Below are positions 16,836 to 24,496 of a DNA stretch of 64,000 nt, one piece after another. A program made the translations under genes and the position numbers. Location: NCBI RefSeq assembly GCF_900142065.1, contig NZ_FSRJ01000001.1, positions 248,001 through 312,000 on the forward strand. Reading direction: 5' to 3'. The DNA comes from Agromyces cerinus subsp. cerinus. GTDB lineage: Bacteria > Actinomycetota > Actinomycetes > Actinomycetales > Microbacteriaceae. Positions within the stretch are counted from its first letter, which is position 1; each line of letters begins with the position of its first letter. Below the pieces are notes generated by a model. The model saw nothing but the letters and a program-made list of their open reading frames with translations, was not told the DNA's origin and ran no database searches.

Positions 16836-18051
16836 CTGGCGGGTGACGCGACTCTCGCGTCGCCGCTCCACGGTGACCCGGGCTCAGGTCGAGACCGTCG
16901 TCGGCCGTGCGCTCGGCGTGTTCGGTCTCGTGTTCGGCGCTCAGACCGTGCCGATGGCGCTCGCGCAGGCCGGAGCGCTCATGCCGGGTGCCGGTGCCGC
17001 ACTCATGGCGGTGCTCTACGGCGCGATCGTCGGTCTCGCGGTCGCGACCATCACGAAGGTCGCGGTTCGCACCGCGAGTCTCGCCTTCGCGCTGCTGTAC
17101 GCGCTCGCCCTCGTGGCCTGGCCGTTCCTCGTCGACGACCCGGCGGCGCTCGAGGGCGCCACGCCGTGGCTCTACTACCTGTGCACCGTCGCGACCACGG
17201 CCGCCGTCGTCGCGGTACCGCCGGCCTGGGCGGCCGTGTACACGCTCGTCGTGCCGGCGGTCTACGGGGTGATCCGGTTCATGCCCTCCGGTGGCGACGC
17301 CGGACCGTTGCTCGCGGTGCTCGACGCGATGTACGCGGTCGTGCTGGGCGTCGTCGTGCTCGTCATCGTGACGATGCTGCGCCAGGCCGCAGGAGCGGTC
17401 GACAGCGCACAGGAGGCGGCGCTGGAACGGTACGACCTGGCCGCGCGCCTGCATGCGAACGAGATCGAGCGGGTCAAGGTCGACGCGCTCGTGCACGACA
17501 GCGTGCTGACCACGCTGCTCTCCGCGGCGGCGGCGACGACGCCGGACCAGCAGCAGCTCGCGGCGCGGATGGCACGAGACGCCGTGCAGCGACTCGACGA
17601 AGCGGGCGCCACCGGCCCCCGCGCGCTCGATCGGGTCGGTCTTCCCGTCCTCGTGCGGCGGCTGCGCGCCGCGCTCACGACGTTCACCACGCCGTTCACG
17701 GTGCGGGTCGTCAACGCCGGCGGCGTCGAGCTGCCGGTCGAGGCCGTCGAGGCCCTGCACGCCGCGGCCGTGCAGGCGATGGTCAACAGCCTGCAGCACG
17801 CCGACGAGCCGGGTCTGTCCACGAGACGCGAGCTCCGCATCAGGGGAGTGCGCGCAGGCGGGTGCGTCATCGAGGTCGCCGACAGCGGCCGCGGGTTCGT
17901 GCTCGAGGAGGTGCCCGCCGAGCGCCTCGGCCTGCGCGTCTCGATCGAGGAGCGCATGGTCAACGCGGGCGGCGCCGCGCACATCGAGTCGCGCATCGGA
18001 CACGGGACGACGGTCACCCTGGCGTGGCCGCAGGGGGCGGGCGGCGCATGA
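16813..18051 (+). CDS. Sensor histidine kinase (HisKA_3-like, membrane)
   Basis: 412 residues. Four to five hydrophobic helices lie between about 28 and 190 with almost no extracellular sensing loop. A dimerisation helix with VDALVHDSVLTTLL follows, where His228 followed by Asp is the likely phospho-acceptor. A GHKL ATPase domain carries AMVNSLQHAD (N-box) near 322 and VADSGRGF (G1) near 356, ending in GHGTTVTLAWP. Its partner is the overlapping response regulator. The stimulus is unknown; intramembrane sensing is possible given the short loops. The following gene begins at 18049, overlapping by three bases. Confidence 0.86.
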   Translation: MAEMPAVDWRVTRLSRRRSTVTRAQVETVVGRALGVFGLVFGAQTVPMALAQAGALMPGAGAALMAVLYGAIVGLAVATITKVAVRTASLAFALLYALALVAWPFLVDDPAALEGATPWLYYLCTVATTAAVVAVPPAWAAVYTLVVPAVYGVIRFMPSGGDAGPLLAVLDAMYAVVLGVVVLVIVTMLRQAAGAVDSAQEAALERYDLAARLHANEIERVKVDALVHDSVLTTLLSAAAATTPDQQQLAARMARDAVQRLDEAGATGPRALDRVGLPVLVRRLRAALTTFTTPFTVRVVNAGGVELPVEAVEALHAAAVQAMVNSLQHADEPGLSTRRELRIRGVRAGGCVIEVADSGRGFVLEEVPAERLGLRVSIEERMVNAGGAAHIESRIGHGTTVTLAWPQGAGGA

Positions 18052-19054
18052 TCTCCATTCCCCGCTGGCTGCTTCTCGTGCTCGGCGCCCTGTTCTCGGC
18101 CTATCACGTCGTGCTCGGCATCTCTACTCGCTGGGCCAGGCGGCATCGCCGTGGCCCGCGGTCGTGGCGCTGCTGCTCTACTCGACGGCCACGACGATGA
18201 GCCTCTGGCCCGCGAAGCGCGTGCGCATGCCCGATTGGCTCGCGGCGTTCGACCTCGCCGTCTCCATCGTGATGCCGCTGCTGGTGACGAGCCAGCTCGA
18301 CCCGGACGCCGAGAACGGGTACGCCACGTGGTACGTCGCCGCGGTCGGCACGCTCATGACGATCACCGCGGCACGTCGCCAGCTGACGGCGGCATGGCTC
18401 GGGGTCATCGCTCTGGCCGTGCAGAGCATCGTCTGGGCGGGGCCGTTCTCGCTCGGCGGGCTCGGCGTGATCGGCAGCATCGTGTGGGTGGGCATCGCGC
18501 ACATGCTGACGAGCGCGCTGACCAGTGCCGCGCGCGAGACGCGACGCTACGCACAGGCCGAGCGGGAGGCCGCGGCATGGCAGGCCGCACAGGACGCGCA
18601 CCTGTTCGAGGGGCGCATGCGCCTCGCCCACACCAATCGGCTCGCGGCTCCGATGCTGCGACGCATCGCGGACCGGGGCGGGGCGCTCACCGCGGCGCAG
18701 CAGGCCGAGTGCCGCATGCTCGAGGCGGCCATCCGCGACGAGATCCGCGGCAGGATGCTGCTCACCGATGCGGTGCGGTTCGAGGTGCAGCGCGCCCGAG
18801 CCCGCGGCATCACGGTCACCCTCCTCGACGAGGGCGGAATCGACGATCTCGACGAGGCGACTCGGAACCGGGTGCTCTCGCGTCTCGCCGACGCGGTGGC
18901 GGGCTCTTCGGCCGATCGGATCATCGTCCGCACCGCGGCCGAGGCATCGCCCGTGGCGGTCACGGTCGTGGGGCTCCGGGAACAGGTCGGCGATGTTGCG
19001 GACACCGACGAGGCCGAGGTCGAACTGTGGTTGGAGATCCCCCGCGCGTTCTGA
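18049..19054 (+). pseudogene. Membrane protein with degenerate kinase-like C-terminus, apparent frameshift near 18120
   Basis: An ATG overlapping the kinase stop opens MISIPRWLLLVLGALFSAYH..VLGI, then runs into a short dead-end frame. The frame one base over continues without interruption as YSLGQAASPWPAVVALLLYS and onward to TGA 19052-19054, completing the first two membrane helices. The junction reads GGCATCTCTACTCG; removing one CT pair, or adding one base, restores a single protein of about 334 residues. The C-terminal third (from LLTDAVRFEVQRARARGITVTLL) looks like a GHKL domain without its ATP motifs. Without repair, translation could only start at GTG 18164 or ATG 18197, giving a truncated protein of up to 296 residues. 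This may be a real mutation, phase variation or a sequencing error. Confidence 0.6.
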
Positions 19055-19170
19055 ACCCGGCCCGACGTGAGGGTCTGAAGTCCTGAACCCGGCCGGACAT
19101 GAAGGTCTGAAGTCCTGAACCCGGCCGGACGTGAGGGTCTGAAGTCCTGAACCCGGCCGGACATGAAGGT
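19052..19170 (+). repeat. 32-bp tandem repeat, 3.7 copies, alternating as a 64-bp dimer
   Basis: Units start at 19052, 19084, 19116 and 19148 (last one partial, 23 bases). Each opens TGAACCCGGC and closes GGTCTGAAGTCC. Units 1 and 3 carry GACGTGAGG while units 2 and 4 carry GACATGAAGG, so the true period is 64 bases. The first three bases of unit 1 are the stop codon of the upstream membrane-protein gene. Confidence 0.9.
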
Positions 19171-19197
19171 GGGGGGCCGATCCGAGATCGACCCCCC
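19171..19197. terminator. 12-bp hairpin following the tandem repeat
   Basis: GGGGGGCCGATC (19171-19182) pairs with GATCGACCCCCC (19186-19197) through a CGA loop with one G-T pair. It probably ends the two-component operon. The 250 bases from here to accE hold a second hairpin (19347-19367) and a 12-base direct repeat but no gene. Confidence 0.55.
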
Positions 19198-19346
19198 ATC
19201 AAGCCCGAGTCACAGCGACAACCCGAATGTCACCCTGACTCGCCCCCAACTGTCAACGGTTACCCGACCGATGACGGTGGCGACTCCTGTGGAGCCTGCA
19301 CTGTCCATATTGGTGCACGATCTGAAATCCGCACAGTCATCATTTC

Positions 19347-19367
19347 GGGGGACAAGAAATGTCCCCC
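19347..19367. terminator. 8-bp hairpin downstream of accE
   Basis: GGGGGACA-AGAAA-TGTCCCCC is a perfect stem. Its left part, with the preceding TTTC (TTTCGGGGGACA, 19343-19354), recurs at 19429-19440 just after the accE stop. It lies in the convergent gap and would serve accE-accD transcripts from the minus strand. Confidence 0.4.
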
Positions 19368-19446
19368 ATCCTCCGAATCCTCGACGTTCCGGCCGCAGGG
19401 CTCGAAGCGGTGCCGCCGGATGCCCGGATTTCGGGGGACATCGCGG

Positions 19447-19674
19447 TCAGGCTCCGGCGCGCACCCAGCGGCCGGGGCCGACGTCGAGCGGTCGGCGCAT
19501 GGCGCCGCCGCTGCGGACCCAGGCACTGCGGCCCGGGTCGACGGATGCCTCGTCGGCCGACTGCTCGCCGAGGGCCGCGAGCAGCACCGCAGTGACCGCG
19601 GCGGCGTCTTCGGGCGTGACCACCCGGGTCTCGAAACGCAGCGCGTCAGCGCGTTCGTCGATGTCGTCGCTCAT
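19447..19674 (-). CDS. accE: Acyl-CoA carboxylase epsilon subunit
   Basis: 75 residues. It has the loose pattern of actinobacterial AccE proteins: an N-terminal strand (LRFETRVVTPEDAAAVTAVLLAALGEQ) with the E/D-AAAV-AVL helix, a variable linker and a C-terminal Trp-Arg motif (AWVRSGGAMRRPLDVGPGRWVRAG). The subunit stabilises the alpha-beta complex. It lies ten bases downstream of accD on the same strand, the usual order, which supports the call despite the low sequence conservation of this family. Confidence 0.8.
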   Translation of the reverse strand: MSDDIDERADALRFETRVVTPEDAAAVTAVLLAALGEQSADEASVDPGRSAWVRSGGAMRRPLDVGPGRWVRAGA

Positions 19675-19684
19675 GTCGGCCGCC

Positions 19685-21283
19685 CTACAGCGGGATGTTC
19701 CCGTGCTTCTTGGCCGGCAGGCTCGCGCGCTTCGTGCGCAGCGCCCGCAGCGCCTTCACGACGGCCACGCGGGTCGCCGCGGGCTCGATCACGCCGTCGA
19801 GCTCACCGCGCTCGGCGGCGAGGAACGGCGAGGCCACGTTGTACGTGTACTCGTTGGCGAGCTTCGTGCGCACGGCCGCGACGTCTTCGCCGGCCTCCTC
19901 TGCGCGTTTGATCTCACCTCGGTAGAGGATGTTCACGGCGCCCTGGCCGCCCATGACGGCGATCTCGGCGGTCGGCCAGGCGAGGTTGATGTCGGCGCCG
20001 AGCTGCTTGGAGCCCATGACGATGTACGCGCCGCCGTAGGCCTTGCGCGTGATGACCGTGACGAGCGGCACGGTCGCCTCGGCGTAGGCGTAGAGCAGCT
20101 TCGCGCCGCGTCGGATGACGCCGGTCCACTCCTGATCGGTGCCGGGAAGGTAGCCCGGCACGTCGACGAGGGTCAGGATCGGGATCGAGAACGCGTCGCA
20201 GAATCGCACGAAGCGCGAGGCCTTCTCGCCGGCTGCGATGTTCAGGGTGCCCGCCATCTGGCTCGGCTGGTTGGCGATGATGCCGACCGAGCGCCCCTCG
20301 ATGCGGGCGAAGCCCACGACGATGTTCGGGGCGAACAGGGGCTGCACCTCGAGGAAGTCCCCGTGATCGACGATGCCCTCGATGACCGTGTGCATGTCGT
20401 AGGGCTGGTTCGGCGAATCGGGGATGACGGTGTTGAGGCGCCGGTCGTCGTCGGTGATCTCGAGTTCGACCTCGGCGTCGTAGACCGGGGCATCCGTCAT
20501 GTTGTTGTCGGGGAGGAACGAGATGAGCGTGCGCGCGTAGTCGAGCGCGTCCGATTCGTCGCTCGCGAGGTAGTGGGCCACACCCGAGACGGTGTTGTGG
20601 GTGAGCGCGCCGCCGAGCTCCTCCATGCCGACGTCCTCGCCCGTGACGGTCTTGATGACGTCGGGTCCGGTGACGAACATCTGGCTCGTCTTGTCGACCA
20701 TGATCACGAAGTCGGTGAGGGCGGGGGAGTAGACCGCGCCGCCGGCCGCGGGGCCGCAGACGATCGAGATCTGCGGGATGACGCCCGAGGCCTGCGTGTT
20801 GCGGCGGAAGATCTCGCCGTACTTGCCGAGGGCGACGACGCCCTCCTGGATGCGGGCGCCGCCCGAGTCGAGGATGCCGATGATCGGCACGCCAGTCTTC
20901 AGCGCGAGCTCCATGACCTTGATGATCTTCTCGCCCGCGACCTCGCCGAGCGAGCCGCCGAAGATCGTGAAGTCCTGCGAGTACACGGCCACCTGACGGC
21001 CGTGGATGGTGCCCGTGCCCGTGACGACGGCGTCGCCGTAGGGGCGTTTGCCCTCCATGCCGAACGCGTGCGTGCGGTGCCGCACGAACTCGTCGAGCTC
21101 GACGAACGAGCCGGGGTCGAGCAGCTCGGCGATGCGCTCGCGCGCCGTCATCTTGCCTTTGGCATGCTGCTTCTCGATCGCCGCCTCGCCCGACGCCGTC
21201 ACGGCTTCGTGGTAGCGCAGCTTGAGGTCGGCGAGCTTGCCGGCGGTCGTGGAGAGGTCGGGGCCGTCAGTCGCTTCGGTCAC
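19685..21283 (-). CDS. accD5: Acyl-CoA carboxylase beta subunit (carboxyltransferase)
   Basis: 532 residues of the AccD5/PccB family with two crotonase-like halves. Conserved parts are [15 protein letters not shown] near 55, [18 protein letters not shown] with the oxyanion-hole glycines near 118, [11 protein letters not shown] near 145 and the second-half [10 protein letters not shown] near 425. It transfers carboxyl from biotin to acetyl-, propionyl- or related acyl-CoA. GTG at 21283 is preferred over GTG 21292 because TAGAGT stands seven bases upstream of it and overlaps the other. It is divergent from birA, whose product biotinylates the alpha subunit. Confidence 0.93.
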   Translation of the reverse strand: MTEATDGPDLSTTAGKLADLKLRYHEAVTASGEAAIEKQHAKGKMTARERIAELLDPGSFVELDEFVRHRTHAFGMEGKRPYGDAVVTGTGTIHGRQVAVYSQDFTIFGGSLGEVAGEKIIKVMELALKTGVPIIGILDSGGARIQEGVVALGKYGEIFRRNTQASGVIPQISIVCGPAAGGAVYSPALTDFVIMVDKTSQMFVTGPDVIKTVTGEDVGMEELGGALTHNTVSGVAHYLASDESDALDYARTLISFLPDNNMTDAPVYDAEVELEITDDDRRLNTVIPDSPNQPYDMHTVIEGIVDHGDFLEVQPLFAPNIVVGFARIEGRSVGIIANQPSQMAGTLNIAAGEKASRFVRFCDAFSIPILTLVDVPGYLPGTDQEWTGVIRRGAKLLYAYAEATVPLVTVITRKAYGGAYIVMGSKQLGADINLAWPTAEIAVMGGQGAVNILYRGEIKRAEEAGEDVAAVRTKLANEYTYNVASPFLAAERGELDGVIEPAATRVAVVKALRALRTKRASLPAKKHGNIPL

Positions 21284-21290
21284 GCCGTTC

Positions 21291-21296
21291 ACTCTA
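21291..21296 (-). promoter_or_regulatory. Leaderless-type -10 element (TAGAGT) for accD
   Basis: On the minus strand TAGAGT is followed by seven bases and the GTG at 21283. It overlaps the alternative GTG at 21292, arguing against that start. Confidence 0.45.
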
Positions 21297-21395
21297 CCGC
21301 TGAGCAGTTGGCCGACTTCCTTGACGGATTCCTACAAAAACGACCGCGCCACTGGTGGCAATCGCCATGCGAGTGGGCGCGCGCGTACGGCTGGG

Positions 21396-21401
21396 TAGGG
21401 T
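21396..21401 (+). promoter_or_regulatory. Leaderless-type -10 element (TAGGGT) for birA
   Basis: TAGGGT is followed by six bases (GATCGC) and the birA ATG, with no ribosome-binding site. Confidence 0.5.
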
Positions 21402-21407
21402 GATCGC

Positions 21408-22340
21408 ATGGATTGGGAGCGATCGCGCGCGGCAGTGCCGCGGTTCGAGTTCCGCGACGAGGTCGGCTCGACGAACGACGAGCTGCGTGCCGCCGCGAGC
21501 GGGCCGGATGCCGCGGGGTGGGGCCATGGTGCCGTGCTGGTCACCGACAACCAGACGCACGGGCGAGGCCGCCTCGGCCGGGTCTGGCTGGCCCCGACGG
21601 GAAAGACCCTCGCGATCTCGGTGCTCCTGCGTCCCGAACTCGACGGCGGCGCACCCCTTCCGCCGGACGCCTACGGCTGGATCCCGCTCATCGCGGGGGC
21701 GGCGATGACCGAAGCGGTGCGGCGAGCCGTCGAGCTGCACGTGCCGGCGGGCACGGGTGCCGGCCAGCCGCCGTCGTCGCCGGAGCAGGATGCGCCCACG
21801 GCATCCGCTCGCCCGAGCCGACGTCGTCTGCGTGCCGAGGAGGCCGAGGAGCCCGACGGCAGCGGCGGGGTCGACGTCGAGCTCAAGTGGCCGAACGACG
21901 TGCTCGTCTCGGGGTACAAGATCTGCGGCATCCTCTCCGAACTGCTGCCCGACTCCGGGGCCGTCATCGTCGGGGCGGGGCTCAACCTCACCCTCGACGA
22001 ACACGACCTGCCCACGTTGACCTCCACCTCGCTGCTCCTCGTCACCGGCGTGCAGCCCGACGCCGATGCCGTGCTCGCCGACTACCTCGCCACCTTCCTC
22101 CGGATGTTCGGCGCATTCGTCGATTCGGGGGCGGATGCCGCGGCGAGCGGCGTCGCCGCCCGGGTCGCCGAGCTCTGCGGCACGATCGGCAGCGACGTGC
22201 GGGTCGAACTGCCGGGCGACCGCGAGCTCCTCGGGCATGCCGAGCGGCTCGATGCCGACGGCCGACTCGTGGTGATCGACCGTGAGAACGGTGAGCCGTG
22301 GTCTGTCGCCGCCGGAGACGTGACGCACCTGCGGTATTAA
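21408..22340 (+). CDS. birA: Biotin--[acetyl-CoA-carboxylase] ligase, catalytic type without DNA-binding domain
   Basis: 310 residues. Biotin ligase landmarks: VGSTNDELRAAA near 20, the biotin/ATP loop HGRGRLGRVWLAP near 50 and VELKWPNDVLVSGYKICGILSE near 160, with a C-terminal SH3-like domain. No helix-turn-helix precedes the catalytic domain, so it should not act as a repressor. Unusually, a Pro/Ser/Arg-rich segment of about 45 residues (roughly 110-155) interrupts the catalytic domain before KWPNDV. It joins biotin to Lys554 of the alpha subunit. It is divergent from accD and followed six bases later by the PH-domain gene. Confidence 0.9.
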   Translation: MDWERSRAAVPRFEFRDEVGSTNDELRAAASGPDAAGWGHGAVLVTDNQTHGRGRLGRVWLAPTGKTLAISVLLRPELDGGAPLPPDAYGWIPLIAGAAMTEAVRRAVELHVPAGTGAGQPPSSPEQDAPTASARPSRRRLRAEEAEEPDGSGGVDVELKWPNDVLVSGYKICGILSELLPDSGAVIVGAGLNLTLDEHDLPTLTSTSLLLVTGVQPDADAVLADYLATFLRMFGAFVDSGADAAASGVAARVAELCGTIGSDVRVELPGDRELLGHAERLDADGRLVVIDRENGEPWSVAAGDVTHLRY

Positions 22341-22346
22341 TGGCGT

Positions 22347-22910
22347 ATGAGGCCTGCCGAGACACCCGAGTCGGTCGTGCCGGCGGCGCAGCCGCCCGAG
22401 CGCGTCGTCGCGAGGGTGCGACGGCACGCCCGCGTGCTGATCCTCCCCGCGATCCTGCTCATCGCGGTCGCCGGGGCGGCCGCCTACGGTGCGGGCGTCG
22501 TCCGCGAGACCTGGCAGTTGCTCGCGGTCGTCGGCGGAGCGCTGCTCGTCGTGCTGCTCGGCTCGTTCCTGCCGTTCCTCGCCTGGCTCACGCGGCGCAC
22601 GACGATCACGACCCGGCGGGTCATCGGCCGCAGCGGCATCTGGGTCCGGGTGCGGCAGGAGATGCTGCTGAGTCGCGGGCGCGACGTGACCGTGCGCCGA
22701 ACCTGGGGCCAGAGCGCGTTCGGATCGGGAGACGTGCGCATCGACACAGGGCACGAGAAGCCGTTCGTGCTGAAGGACGTGCCGAAGCCCGAGCTCGTGC
22801 TGGGCGCGCTGCATGAACTCATGGGCGAGGAGCAATCGCGCGTCGCGGAGCGTCGTCGCGCCGAGCAGACCATGCTCGACGGCGACACCGTGGCATGGGG
22901 CGGACGCTGA
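22347..22910 (+). CDS. Membrane protein with bacterial PH domain
   Basis: 187 residues. Two adjacent hydrophobic helices (about 30-55 and 58-82) are followed by a domain starting LTRRTTITTRRVIGRSG, typical of bacterial PH (bPH2) domains in which the T-x-RR strand follows the membrane. The final 25 residues are charged. It is six bases after birA and probably co-transcribed. The arrangement birA, PH-domain membrane protein, GtrA, purK, purE resembles mycobacterial Rv3279c-Rv3275c. The function of this family is unknown. Confidence 0.75.
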   Translation: MRPAETPESVVPAAQPPERVVARVRRHARVLILPAILLIAVAGAAAYGAGVVRETWQLLAVVGGALLVVLLGSFLPFLAWLTRRTTITTRRVIGRSGIWVRVRQEMLLSRGRDVTVRRTWGQSAFGSGDVRIDTGHEKPFVLKDVPKPELVLGALHELMGEEQSRVAERRRAEQTMLDGDTVAWGGR

Positions 22911-22948
22911 ACCTGAGTGATCGTGCAGCGGGACGTCGAGAAAGGACG

Positions 22949-22954
22949 TAACGT
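22949..22954 (+). promoter_or_regulatory. Possible -10 element (TAACGT) for the DarT-like gene
   Basis: TAACGT lies 53 bases before the TTG start in the 97-base gap after the PH-domain gene. No clear -35. Confidence 0.25.
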
Positions 22955-23007
22955 GGACAGGTGGTCTCGCGTCGCCCGAGCGCGAGCCGCACGATGAAGG
23001 GTTTCTC

Positions 23008-23847
23008 TTGGCCGACGAATGCAAACACGGTTTCGATGACGGCCTCTGCGCCATCTGCTTCCCCCCGCCCGAACCGGAGGCGAAGCCTGCGCCCGCCCCG
23101 GTGGCGCGCTCGGCACGGTCGACGACGACCCGCAGCGGCCGGCCTCCGGCTCGAGTGCCCGGTGCCTCGCGGCCGACGATCGCGCCCGATGCCCCGCGCC
23201 TCGACCTGAAGGCGATGCGCATCTACCACGTGACGCACATCGACAACCTGCCGCCCATCCTCGACGCCGGCGCCCTCCTCGCCGACGCCGCCGGAGCGGT
23301 TCCGGTGGTCGACCTCGCCGCGCCGCACGCCCGCGAGTACCGCCGCGGTGCCGCGATCGACGGCACCGATGCCGTCGTCGCCGACTACGTGCCGTTCCTG
23401 CTCACGACCGATGCGCACGTCTGGAACGCGGTGCGCACCGCGACGCCCGACCCGCGTCTCGGCGAGGAGGCGATCACGCGCGCACCATCCGACTTCGTCA
23501 TCTTCGTCAGTTCCCTCACGAGCGCCCAGGCGGGCAAGGCCGAGGTGGCGGGCACCATCGTCGTCAGCGAGTCGGATGCCGCGGTCAGCGGCACCGCCGT
23601 CGCGACCGAGTGGGCCGACGTGCAGCGTCTGCTCCAGCGTCTGCACCGCGACGAAGCGGGTGCCGGCCTCGACGGGGCCGAGCTGCTCGTGCGCGAGTGC
23701 CTTCCGCTCGACGACGTCGCGCTCATCGCCGTCGCCAACGAGCCCGTGCGCGACCGGGTGCGGGCCGAGCTCGCAAGCGCCGGCGTGCGAGCCCGAGTCG
23801 CGGTGTACCCGCCCTGGTTCCAGCCGACCGTCGAGTCCGCGGAGTAG
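23008..23847 (+). CDS. DarT-like (DUF4433) ADP-ribosyltransferase family protein
   Basis: 279 residues from a TTG start with a GAAGGG site seven bases upstream. Residues 1-18 form a zinc-knuckle-like CxHx6CxxC (Cys5, His7, Cys14, Cys17), then a Pro/Ala/Arg-rich linker to about 68. The domain then begins IYHVTHIDNLPPILDAGAL, the NAD-binding start of DarT ssDNA thymidine ADP-ribosyltransferases. It continues with REYRRG near 109 (candidate NAD-contacting arginine), VADYVPFLL near 124 and GAELLVRECLP near 223, where Glu225 fits the catalytic glutamate. The region after VPF lacks the usual aromatic PxSPM pattern. No macrodomain DarG antitoxin gene is adjacent, so toxicity is uncertain. Activity is inferred only. 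Confidence 0.7.
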   Translation: MADECKHGFDDGLCAICFPPPEPEAKPAPAPVARSARSTTTRSGRPPARVPGASRPTIAPDAPRLDLKAMRIYHVTHIDNLPPILDAGALLADAAGAVPVVDLAAPHAREYRRGAAIDGTDAVVADYVPFLLTTDAHVWNAVRTATPDPRLGEEAITRAPSDFVIFVSSLTSAQAGKAEVAGTIVVSESDAAVSGTAVATEWADVQRLLQRLHRDEAGAGLDGAELLVRECLPLDDVALIAVANEPVRDRVRAELASAGVRARVAVYPPWFQPTVESAE

Positions 23848-23848
23848 G

Positions 23849-24409
23849 TCAGGCCGTGGGGGCGTTCGTCGGCGACGGCGCCCCCTCGGGCTCCTCGAAG
23901 ATGGCGCGCTGCGCCTCTTCGACGCGGGCGAGGTTCGAGAGGCCGTCGGCCCGGTGGTGCCCGAAGACCCAGTAGCGGTAGAGCACGAAGCGGAACGCGG
24001 TTCCGAGGCCGAGACCGACCACGTTCGTCGCGATGTTGTCGGCCACCAGGCTCGTATAGCCGAGCCAGTGGTGGCTGATCCAGAGGCATCCGAGCGCGAT
24101 CGCCATGCCTCCGAGCGAGACGATCGCGTATTCGGCGAACTCGCGCACGTAGTTGCGGCGGCGGTGGTTGCGGAACGTCCAGTAGCGGTTGCCCAGCCAG
24201 TTGAAGATGATGGCGACGCTCGTCGAGATCGTCTTCGCGCCGATCGCCGACTGCGCCCAGTGGTCTTCTCCGAAGACCCCGAGTCGCAGCAGATTGAAGA
24301 GCAACACGTCGATGACGAGGCCGATGAGGCCGACGACGCCGAACTTCACCGCGTAGGCGAGCAGGCCGTTCCAGAGACGTCGGAGGGCGCTCGCGAAGCG
24401 GGTGGACAC
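23849..24409 (-). CDS. GtrA family membrane protein
   Basis: About 186 residues with four transmembrane helices. The GtrA pattern is clear: KFGVVGLIGLVIDVLLFNLL in helix 1, ISTSVAIIFNWLGNRYWTF after helix 2 and FRFVLYRYWVFG after helix 4. GtrA proteins help move or modify polyprenyl-phosphate-linked sugars across the membrane in wall and antigen glycosylation. GTG 24409 is preferred because TAGGAT sits six bases upstream; GTG 24415 is the alternative. It is divergent from purK and close to the LCP and polysaccharide genes. A charged C-terminal tail of about 35 residues follows the last helix. Confidence 0.87.
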   Translation of the reverse strand: MSTRFASALRRLWNGLLAYAVKFGVVGLIGLVIDVLLFNLLRLGVFGEDHWAQSAIGAKTISTSVAIIFNWLGNRYWTFRNHRRRNYVREFAEYAIVSLGGMAIALGCLWISHHWLGYTSLVADNIATNVVGLGLGTAFRFVLYRYWVFGHHRADGLSNLARVEEAQRAIFEEPEGAPSPTNAPTA

Positions 24410-24415
24410 CGGCAC

Positions 24416-24421
24416 ATCCTA
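24416..24421 (-). promoter_or_regulatory. Leaderless-type -10 element (TAGGAT) for gtrA
   Basis: On the minus strand TAGGAT is followed by GTGCCG and then the GTG at 24409, giving a six-base spacing like other genes in this window. Confidence 0.45.
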
Positions 24422-24438
24422 TGCGCTCGGGCGCGGCC

Positions 24439-24444
24439 TAGACT
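24439..24444 (+). promoter_or_regulatory. -10 element (TAGACT) for purK
   Basis: TAGACT lies in the short divergent gap between gtrA and purK and would give a leader of about 45 bases before the purK GTG. Confidence 0.4.
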
Positions 24445-24496
24445 GAACTGGGCGCCCGTGCGGGCGTCGTCGACGGCGGTGAACGGAGTGCATGGC

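Noticed and set aside
19052-19170. The 32-bp repeats as a CRISPR array
   Set aside because: The units are directly adjacent without unique spacers, and no cas genes are present.
22347-24409. A complete DarTG toxin-antitoxin system
   Set aside because: Neither neighbour of the DarT-like gene is a macrodomain protein; they are a PH-domain membrane protein and GtrA.
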